From assembly GCF_011927635.1 (NCBI RefSeq), contig NZ_JAATJB010000002.1, forward strand, positions 1 to 64,000: a stretch of 64,000 nucleotides of DNA. The letters are read 5' to 3'. Below the pieces are notes generated by a model that was not told the DNA's origin, ran no database searches, and saw nothing but the letters and a program-made list of their open reading frames with translations. A program made the position numbers and the translations under genes. The first letter of the stretch is position 1, and each line of letters opens with the position of its first letter. Of the stretch, positions 57,505 to 64,000 are shown piece by piece. The stretch comes from Sphingomonas trueperi (lineage in GTDB: Bacteria > Pseudomonadota > Alphaproteobacteria > Sphingomonadales > Sphingomonadaceae).

Positions 57505-59547
57505 TTACTGGCCGGCGGGCTTGGCGCCGGTGCGGTAGCGATCGAACCAGGCGAGGATCGCCGCAGCCTTGGCCGCCGACTGGCTGGGCCGGGCGGTGAA
57601 GCCGCCATGGCTGGCGCCGGGCACCTTCACCAGCGCGGTGGGCACGCCGCGGATCTGGAGCGCGGCATAATATTGCTCCGATTCGCTCACCGGGGTGCGA
57701 TAATCCTCGCTCCCGACGACGACGAGCGTCGGCGTCTTGACGTTGCCCACCAGGCTGAGCGGCGAGCGGTTCCAGTAGCTCATCGGATCCTCCCAGGGCT
57801 GCTTGGCGAACCAGTAGCGCGAGGTGAAGCCCGTGCCGTCCATGGTCAGCGCCTCGCTGATCCAGTTGATCACCGGCTTTTGCGTGGCGGCGGCCTTGAA
57901 TCGGTCATTCTTGCCGACGATCCACGCGGTGAGCACGCCCCCGCCCGATCCGCCGGTGACGAAGAGGTTGTCGGGATCGGCCACCCCCGACGCGATCGCG
58001 GCGTCGACCGCCGCCATCAGGTCCCCATAATCGTCGCCGGGATACTTCTTGTCGATCAGGTCCGCGAATGCCTCGCCGTACGAGGTGCTGCCGCGCGGAT
58101 TGGCATAGACCACCGCATAGCCGTGCGCGGCGTAGAGCTGGTAATCGGTCGAGAAGCCGGGGCCATAGGCGGTGTGGGGGCCGCCATGGATCTCGAGGAT
58201 CGTCGGCACGCGGGTGCCGGGCTTCACGCCGGGCGGGGTGACCAGCCAGGCGTCGATCTTGCGGCCGTCGGGTGCGGTCACCGCGAGCGGGGTCACCGGA
58301 GCGAGCGTCTTGGCGGCCAGCACGGTGTCGTTGAGATGGGTGAGACGCTTGCCGTTCACATAGATGTCGGCCGGGTGCAGCGCGTCGCCGCCGGTATAGG
58401 CGATGGTGCCGCCGGCCGAAACGGTAAAGTCGCCGCCGGTATAGGGCCGATCGAGCCCGCCGCCGCCAAGGCCGGTGGCGACGGTGCTCACCTTGCCGTC
58501 GAGCCCGATGCGGGCAACGAGCTTGCGGCCGTGATCGTCATAGGAGACGAACAGGCTGCGGCCGTCCCTGGCCCACACTGCGCCGTCGATGCTCTTGTCG
58601 AGCCCGGCGGTGAGCGACCGGCTGCCGCTGCCGTCGCGGTTCATCACGTAGAGCTGGGTGTTCTGGAAGCTGCGGTGCGTGTCGTCGAAGCCGAGATAGG
58701 CGATGCGAGTCCCGTCGGGCGAGAGCACCGGCGCGGCATCGGGGCCGTAGCGCTTGGTGATCTGGGTCAGCGTTCCGGAGGCGACGTCGACCGCGTAGAT
58801 CTCGCTGTCGTTCGGCTCGCGCTCCCAATCCTTGCGCCGGTTGCTGCCGAAGTAGAGCGTCCGCCCATCATTCGACCAGGCGAGCGGGCCGGCATCGTCG
58901 AACTTGCTGAACGTCACCTGTCGCGGCGCGCCGCCGTCCGCCGCAACGACGAAGAGATGGTCCGAGCCGGGCTTGAGATAGCCGCCGCCATCGGCGCGGT
59001 AGGTGACGCGGTCGATGATCTCCAGCGGCTCGGCCCATTTGGCGCCCTCGGGCTTGGGTGGCTGGCTGCCGAGCGTCATGCCTTCGCCGGGCACGGTCAT
59101 GGTGTAGGCGAGCTGCTTGCCGTCCGGCGACCAAGCGATGCCCTGCGGGCTGTCCGGCAGGCCGGTGATGCGCGCGGTGGCGCCGGTAGCGATCCAGCGG
59201 ACGAACAGTTGCGGCGCGCCGCCCTCGGCGCTGGAGACATAGGCGAGGCGGGTGCCGTCGGGCGACCAGCGCGGCTGGCTGTGCGATCCGGTGCCGGCGA
59301 CCAGCGGAGTCTGTTGGCCGGTCTTCACGTCGACCAGCCAGATGCTGGCGCGGCCGCGATCGGTCATGATGTCGGCCGACTGGCGGACATAGGCGACCTT
59401 GGTCCCGTCCGGGCTGATCTGCGGGTCGCTCGCCTGCTCGAGCGAAAACAGGTCGCTGCCGGTGAACAGGCGGTTGGGCCCGTCCTGCGCGAGCGCGGCC
59501 GCGGGGATCGCGGCGCTGAGGAGAAGGGCGAGGGAGGCGAGGCGCAT
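57505..59547 (-). CDS. Exported S9-family prolyl oligopeptidase / acylaminoacyl peptidase
   Basis: 680 residues. The signal peptide ends in AAALAQ. A seven-bladed beta-propeller follows (SPDGTKVAYVRQSAD, WSPDGTRLAYVSSAEGG, WSPDGKQLAYTMTV). The C-terminal hydrolase has nucleophile Ser in TGGSGGGVLTAW, Asp in VVGSEDYRTPV and His in PGASHGGF. It cleaves short peptides in the periplasm. It is divergent from the aldehyde dehydrogenase gene, with about 147 bases between. Confidence 0.94.
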   Translation of the reverse strand: MRLASLALLLSAAIPAAALAQDGPNRLFTGSDLFSLEQASDPQISPDGTKVAYVRQSADIMTDRGRASIWLVDVKTGQQTPLVAGTGSHSQPRWSPDGTRLAYVSSAEGGAPQLFVRWIATGATARITGLPDSPQGIAWSPDGKQLAYTMTVPGEGMTLGSQPPKPEGAKWAEPLEIIDRVTYRADGGGYLKPGSDHLFVVAADGGAPRQVTFSKFDDAGPLAWSNDGRTLYFGSNRRKDWEREPNDSEIYAVDVASGTLTQITKRYGPDAAPVLSPDGTRIAYLGFDDTHRSFQNTQLYVMNRDGSGSRSLTAGLDKSIDGAVWARDGRSLFVSYDDHGRKLVARIGLDGKVSTVATGLGGGGLDRPYTGGDFTVSAGGTIAYTGGDALHPADIYVNGKRLTHLNDTVLAAKTLAPVTPLAVTAPDGRKIDAWLVTPPGVKPGTRVPTILEIHGGPHTAYGPGFSTDYQLYAAHGYAVVYANPRGSTSYGEAFADLIDKKYPGDDYGDLMAAVDAAIASGVADPDNLFVTGGSGGGVLTAWIVGKNDRFKAAATQKPVINWISEALTMDGTGFTSRYWFAKQPWEDPMSYWNRSPLSLVGNVKTPTLVVVGSEDYRTPVSESEQYYAALQIRGVPTALVKVPGASHGGFTARPSQSAAKAAAILAWFDRYRTGAKPAGQ

Positions 59548-59694
59548 GAAGGTCTCCGGCAGGACAGGTGCAGCATCGTGTTCGGGCGCGGGGCGCTTGG
59601 CAAGTCGTTACGAGGACAATGGACGGCAGTATGATTGCCGCCATTGGCACCCTGCGCCTAGGCCGGCGTTGGGAAGCGCGAAGGAGACTTGCAG

Positions 59695-61074
59695 ATGTTC
59701 GAAATCATCAATCCCGCGACGGGCGAAACCGTCGACCGCATCGCCGAGCTGGACGATGCCGGGATCGAGGCGGCGCTGGCCCGCGCGGCGGCCGGGTACA
59801 AGCAGTGGCGCGAAACCTCGATCGAGACGCGCACCGCGCTGCTGGGCAAGATCGCCGATGCCTGGGAAGCCAACAAGCAGCACCTCGCCGAACTGGCGGT
59901 GCGCGAGATGGGCAAGACGATCACCGCGGGCCTGGCCGAGGTGGAGAAGTGCATCTCGGGCTTCCGCCACTATGCCGAGCATGGCCCCACCTATCTGGCG
60001 CCCACGGCCGTCCAGACGCCGACCGGCCATGCCGTCGCGCGCTGGCTGCCGCTGGGACCGGTGCTGGCGGTGATGCCGTGGAACTTCCCCTATTGGCAGG
60101 CGGTGCGCTTCCTCGCGCCGACGATCCTTGCGGGCAATGTCGCGCTGCTCAAGCATGCCTCCAGCGTGCAGGGCTGTGCAGCGGCGATGGAGGCGATGGC
60201 GCGCAAGGCGGGCGCGCCCGAGGGGCTGTTCCAGAACCTCGCGATCACGTCGGGCAAGGTCGACGCGATCATCGCCGACAAGCGGGTGGCGGCGGTGACG
60301 CTCACCGGCTCGGAAGGCGCTGGTGCCAAGGTCGCCGAGGCGGCGGGCCGCGCGCTCAAGAAGGTGGTGCTGGAGCTGGGCGGCTCCGATCCGTTCATCG
60401 TGATGCCCTCGGCCGATCTCGACGCGGCGGTGAAGACCGCGGTGACCGCGCGCGTGCAGAATGCCGGGCAGAGCTGCATCTGCTCGAAGCGGATGATCGT
60501 CCATGCCGAGGTGTACGACGCCTTCCTCGAGAAGTTCGTCGCCGGGATGGAGGCGGTGAAGATCGGCGATCCGATGGACGCGGACACCGTGATGGGGCCG
60601 CTCTCCAGCGTCCAGCAGCGCGACACCGTGCTGGAGCAAGTGGAGAAGGCCAAGGCGGCGGGGGCGAAGCTGCTGACCGGCGGGGCGAAGATCGATCGTG
60701 GCGGCGCGTGGATGACGCCGGGGGTGCTGGTCGACCTTGATCCGGAAAGCGACGTGGCGAAGGAGGAGATCTTCGGGCCGGTCGCGGCGGTCTACAAGGT
60801 CGCGGATATCGATGAAGCGATCGCGCTGGCGAACGACGTGCCCTACGGGCTGGGCTCGTCGGTATGGACGCAGGACGAGGCCGAGGTGGAGCGGTTCGCG
60901 CGCGACATCGAAGCGGGGATGACGGCGGTGAATTCGCTGCTCGCCTCGGTGCCGGAAGCCCCGTTCGGCGGCGTGAAGCTCTCCGGCCATGGCCGCGAGC
61001 TCGGGCCGTGGGGGCTGCACGAGTTCATGAACCTGAAGGCGGTGATGTTTGGGGGTGGGAAGGCTGGGGATTGA
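59695..61074 (+). CDS. Aldehyde dehydrogenase (succinate-semialdehyde dehydrogenase type)
   Basis: 459 residues from ATG 59695, eight bases after AGGAG. Seen: VMPWNFPYWQ, LTGSEGAGAKV, general base Glu in LELGGSDPF, catalytic C261 and second C263 in GQSCICSKR, and EIFGPVAAVY. The CxC pair matches the redox switch of GabD-type enzymes. It oxidises an aldehyde, likely succinate semialdehyde, with NAD(P). Confidence 0.92.
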   Translation: MFEIINPATGETVDRIAELDDAGIEAALARAAAGYKQWRETSIETRTALLGKIADAWEANKQHLAELAVREMGKTITAGLAEVEKCISGFRHYAEHGPTYLAPTAVQTPTGHAVARWLPLGPVLAVMPWNFPYWQAVRFLAPTILAGNVALLKHASSVQGCAAAMEAMARKAGAPEGLFQNLAITSGKVDAIIADKRVAAVTLTGSEGAGAKVAEAAGRALKKVVLELGGSDPFIVMPSADLDAAVKTAVTARVQNAGQSCICSKRMIVHAEVYDAFLEKFVAGMEAVKIGDPMDADTVMGPLSSVQQRDTVLEQVEKAKAAGAKLLTGGAKIDRGGAWMTPGVLVDLDPESDVAKEEIFGPVAAVYKVADIDEAIALANDVPYGLGSSVWTQDEAEVERFARDIEAGMTAVNSLLASVPEAPFGGVKLSGHGRELGPWGLHEFMNLKAVMFGGGKAGD

Positions 61075-61087
61075 GCTTCCCGCCCTA

Positions 61088-61125
61088 TAGCCCCTCCCCT
61101 CCTCGGAGGAGGAGGGGAGGGGCTA
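61088..61125. terminator. Long hairpin between converging genes
   Basis: TAGCCCCTCCCCTCCTC and its complement form a stem of about 17 pairs with a short loop between the aldehyde dehydrogenase and acyl-CoA ligase genes. Confidence 0.6.
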
Positions 61126-61136
61126 GCGAATGGAAA

Positions 61137-62816
61137 TCACCGCCCGGCCTTCACCTCCGCCAGCAGATCCTTGCGGCTGAGCTTGCCGATCATCGTCTTG
61201 GGCAGGCTGTCTCGGATCACCACTTCCGCCACCCGCTCGTGCTTGCCGAGCTGCGCGTTGAGCCAGCCGCACATCTCCTTGGCGTCCGCGGTCATGCCGT
61301 CGTTCAGCGCGACATAGGCGTGCGGCAGCTCGCCATGGTATGGATCGGGCAGCCCCAGCACGAGCGTCTCCTTCACCGCCGGATGGGTGTAGAGCACCGC
61401 CTCGATCTGGCTGGGAAAGACCTTGAACCCGCCGACCGCGATCATGTCCTTCAGCCGGTCGACGATGTGGATATAGCCATCCGCATCGATGATGCCGACA
61501 TCGCCGGTGCGCAGCCAGTGATCGTCGACGAAGGTGCCGACATCGGCCTCGGGCCGGTTCCAATAGCCCTGCATGATCTGCGGGCCCTGCACGACGATCT
61601 CGCCCGGCTCGCCCTCGGGGGCAGGCTTGCGCGGATCCTCCTTGTCGACCAGCCGCACTCGGGTGCCGGGGATCGGCTGGCCGATCGTGCCGCTCTTGTT
61701 CAGCCCGACATAGGGATTGGCCGAGACCACGCCCGAGCTTTCGGACAGGCCATAGCCCTCGATGATGTGCGCGCCGGTGACCGACTCCCAGTTGAGCTTG
61801 AGCTGCTCGGGCAGCGGCGCGCCGCCGGAGATGCAGAAGCGCAAGGACGAGAAGTCGGACGGCTTCATCCCCGGCGCGTCGAGCAGTGCCTGGTACATGG
61901 TCGGCACGCCGGGCAGCGAGCGCGGCTTGGTGCGGCGCAGCTCGGTGAGCACCTGCTGCGCGTTGAAGCGCGGCAGCATCACGATCTTGCCGCCGGTGAT
62001 CACCGTGCGGTTGAGCACGCAGGTGTTGGCGAAGACATGGAAGAAGGGGAGCACGCCCAGCACCGAATCCTCGGCCTGGCCGAGTTCGGGGTCGAGCTCG
62101 GCCACCTGCCGCGCATTGGCCGACAGATTCTGGTGGGTGAGCACCGCGCCCTTGGGCGTGCCGGTGGTGCCGCCGGTATATTGGATCAGCGCGACGTCGC
62201 GCTCGGGATCGATGGTCGGATTGGGGCAATCGCCCTTGTTGGCGATCAGCTTGGAGAAGGCGAGGATGCGCGGGTCGTGCGGGCGGGCGGTCACCTCGCT
62301 GCCGCGGAACAGCTGGTAGAAGAGCGACTTGGCGGTGGGCAGCGCGCCTGCGACCGAGCCGACGACGAGGCGCTCGAGATCGGACCGCTCCAGCACCTTG
62401 AGCGCGGTGGGGAGCAGCGCGGTGGCGGACAGGGTGAAGAGCAGCCTTGTCCCCGAATCGGCGACCTGCGCGGCGAGTTCCTCCACCGAGTAGAGCGGCG
62501 AGAAGTTCACCACCGTCGCGCCCAGCTTGAGGATGCCGTAATAGGCGGCGACGTAATGCGGCACATTGGGCAGGAACAGCCCGATCCGGTCGCCCGGGCC
62601 ATAGCCCAGCGCGCGCAGCCCGCAGGCGACGCGATTGGCGCCGTCCAGCACCTCGCCATAGCTGTAGATGCGACCCATGAAATCGAGGAGCGGAGCTTGG
62701 CGGCGGGCCGCTGCGCTCTCCTCGAACAGGTCTACCATGGACCGCAACGCGTAGCTGCGATCCCACTCTCCTGGATGCCGATAGGCGGTCTTCCAGACCA
62801 TTTCGGGCTTTGTCAT
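61137..62816 (-). CDS. fadD: Long-chain fatty acid--CoA ligase
   Basis: 559 residues of the AMP-forming family. P-loop YTGGTTGTPKGAVLTH, LPFFHVFA, IEGYGLSESSG, and the C-terminal hinge region DGYIHIVDRLKDMIAVGGFKV with catalytic Lys in TMIGKLSRKDL. It activates fatty acids to acyl-CoA. The start at 62816 (MTKPEMVWK) is preferred; the frame is open 36 bases further. Confidence 0.9.
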   Translation of the reverse strand: MTKPEMVWKTAYRHPGEWDRSYALRSMVDLFEESAAARRQAPLLDFMGRIYSYGEVLDGANRVACGLRALGYGPGDRIGLFLPNVPHYVAAYYGILKLGATVVNFSPLYSVEELAAQVADSGTRLLFTLSATALLPTALKVLERSDLERLVVGSVAGALPTAKSLFYQLFRGSEVTARPHDPRILAFSKLIANKGDCPNPTIDPERDVALIQYTGGTTGTPKGAVLTHQNLSANARQVAELDPELGQAEDSVLGVLPFFHVFANTCVLNRTVITGGKIVMLPRFNAQQVLTELRRTKPRSLPGVPTMYQALLDAPGMKPSDFSSLRFCISGGAPLPEQLKLNWESVTGAHIIEGYGLSESSGVVSANPYVGLNKSGTIGQPIPGTRVRLVDKEDPRKPAPEGEPGEIVVQGPQIMQGYWNRPEADVGTFVDDHWLRTGDVGIIDADGYIHIVDRLKDMIAVGGFKVFPSQIEAVLYTHPAVKETLVLGLPDPYHGELPHAYVALNDGMTADAKEMCGWLNAQLGKHERVAEVVIRDSLPKTMIGKLSRKDLLAEVKAGR

Positions 62817-62936
62817 TGACACCAGTGTAAGCAACCAGATTTTGCCATGCAAGCGCGGTTTTCACGCGCACGAGGACGTTTCGCGCAACCTGCGCGGTCC
62901 GTCGCTACGGCAAGTTCCGAGGTCGGGTTTCGCGCC

Positions 62937-63143
62937 TCAGCGCGCGAGGCGGCCGCTCCAGGTGACCAGCACCGAAACGGCGAGCACGCCGAGATCGACC
63001 GCGGCATGGACCTGCTGGGGCGCGGTATCGCCGACGCGGTGCATCAGCAGCTCGAAATCGGCATGCGGGGGCGAGGGGCGCGTGATCGCAACGAGCAGCG
63101 CGACGGCTCCGGCAACCAGCAACAGGCGCTTGTGACGCGGCAT
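62937..63143 (-). CDS. Small membrane protein of unknown function
   Basis: 68 residues: a basic N-terminus (MPRHKRLLL), one hydrophobic segment (VAGAVALLVAI), a middle soluble part (HADFELLMHRVGD) and a second hydrophobic stretch (AVDLGVLAVSVLVTW). No family recognised. Confidence 0.6.
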   Translation of the reverse strand: MPRHKRLLLVAGAVALLVAITRPSPPHADFELLMHRVGDTAPQQVHAAVDLGVLAVSVLVTWSGRLAR

Positions 63144-63196
63144 TTTCCCCAGTCTCCCTGCCGCCGATCTACACGCGACGGCAGAAACAGGCAAGC

Positions 63197-64000
63197 TCAG
63201 GCCGCGTCGAGTCGCAGCGCGCGGGCGCGGTCGCGGCCGGCCGCCTTGGCCTCGAACAGCGCCGAGTCGGCGCAGCGATACAGCGCCTTCCAGTCGAGAT
63301 CGGAGGCAAGCGTGCCGGTGCAGGTGCCGATGCTCGACGTGATCGTCAGGTCGAACGGCATCCGGACCCGGCGCAGGCTGGCGAGCAGCGCCTCGGGCTC
63401 GATCCGCTGCGTGGCGGGGGTGAGCAGCGCGAATTCCTCGCCCCCCATCCGCGCGATCAGCACCGGGTCCGGCGCGGCATGGCGCAGCGCGACGGCGAAC
63501 AGGCGCAGCACCTCGTCGCCACCGTCATGCCCCAGCGTTTCGTTGACGCGCTTGAAATGATCGATGTCGACGAGGAGCAATTGCTGATGCTCGACGCGCC
63601 CGATCGCTTGGTGGAGGAAGGCGCGGCGGTTCAGCAGCCCGGTGAGCGGATCGATGTCGGCCAGCTTGCGCGCGACCACTTCGCGGGTGATCGCCGCGTC
63701 GCGCTCGTCGCGCAGGAACTTGATCCGATAGGCCACGGCGAGCGACGAGATCAGCGCCTCTGCCCCCATCGACACCACCGTCGAATTGTCGATCCAGAAG
63801 TTCCAGCCGATCAGATGGAGCGAATTGAGCACCCGCAGCACCGCCAGCAGGATGGGTGCGCTCCAGGCGACGGCGAACAGCCACAGGAATCGCGAGCGCT
63901 GGTACCATGCGCCCCACAAGGTGGGCACGACGATGGCGAGCAACCCGACGATCGTCAGCGCGTAGAGCAGATCGGCGATGCGCAGATTGATCGCGCCGAA
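63197..64000 (-). CDS. Membrane-bound GGDEF protein, probable diguanylate cyclase (5' partial)
   Basis: The frame is open to the last base of the window, so the N-terminus lies outside; about 267 residues are visible. Hydrophobic helices occupy roughly residues 5-100 (LLYALTIVGLLAIVVP, FAVAWSAPILLAVL), consistent with a seven-helix receptor. Then come a linker helix, ADIDPLTGLLNRRAF, DIDHFKRVNETLGHDGGDE, and the active-site motif MGGEEFALL. GGEEF is a functional variant, so synthesis of cyclic di-GMP is expected. Confidence 0.9.
   Translation of the reverse strand, partial: FGAINLRIADLLYALTIVGLLAIVVPTLWGAWYQRSRFLWLFAVAWSAPILLAVLRVLNSLHLIGWNFWIDNSTVVSMGAEALISSLAVAYRIKFLRDERDAAITREVVARKLADIDPLTGLLNRRAFLHQAIGRVEHQQLLLVDIDHFKRVNETLGHDGGDEVLRLFAVALRHAAPDPVLIARMGGEEFALLTPATQRIEPEALLASLRRVRMPFDLTITSSIGTCTGTLASDLDWKALYRCADSALFEAKAAGRDRARALRLDAA

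Noticed and set aside
56785..59634. 949-residue plus-strand frame opposite ispA, xseB and the S9 peptidase
   Set aside because: Antisense shadow; the minus-strand genes carry complete family signatures.

Overview
The window is a GC-rich chromosomal segment from an alphaproteobacterium, most likely a Sphingomonas or close relative (Sphingomonadales). This rests on gene content: a GapR/DUF2312 nucleoid protein, a DUF1244 protein beside pyruvate kinase, an sdhC-sdhD-sdhA block, a zinc-free type B L36, and many short GTCATCCCGG... palindrome pairs between genes. No rRNA or CRISPR array was seen. One tRNA (Thr-GGT) is present.

Layout. 1-3.8 kb is an accessory island. It holds the 3' end of a CdiA-like contact-dependent inhibition gene whose AT-rich nuclease domain is thrown out of frame by a run of nine Gs, a small putative immunity gene, a decayed IS630-family element, and the broken 3' end of an FtsX/MacB-type permease. 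3.8-13.9 kb is housekeeping: an acetyltransferase / M14 carboxypeptidase / DUF4136 lipoprotein operon, L36, a HAD phosphatase, a lower-GC secreted protein of unknown function, an rRNA-type methyltransferase with threonine synthase, an aldo/keto reductase with a GreA/GreB-like protein, and a fumarylacetoacetase-family hydrolase. 13.9-20.5 kb is a complete RND efflux operon (adaptor, pump, outer-membrane channel) with a divergent TetR regulator. 20.5-23.3 kb is lutABC for L-lactate oxidation.

24-32.2 kb is an L-fucose locus: a FucP-type transporter, two SDR dehydrogenases, L-fuconate dehydratase, a divergent IclR regulator, an exported esterase and an exported GH29 alpha-L-fucosidase. With the hydrolase at 12.4 kb and lutABC, the window could encode nearly all of the non-phosphorylating route from fucosylated glycans to pyruvate. 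Only the fuconolactonase was not found. 32.4-46 kb carries tRNA-Thr, aminopeptidase P, a TonB-like protein, phhB, ccmAB, pyruvate kinase, an exported amidohydrolase, gapR, yebC, ruvC and sdhCDA (sdhB is not adjacent).

46.2-48.9 kb has two tandem cytosolic chemoreceptor genes with nearly identical signalling domains and different sensor domains. 49-64 kb is mostly housekeeping: prmA, a CDF metal exporter, an xseB-ispA-coaD-cyclophilin-queA-EF-hand gene string, an S9 peptidase, an aldehyde dehydrogenase, an acyl-CoA ligase, and a GGDEF protein running off the right edge.

All calls come from reading the sequence and from knowledge of protein families; no search was run. Starts were chosen from ribosome binding sites and overlaps and are less certain than ends.
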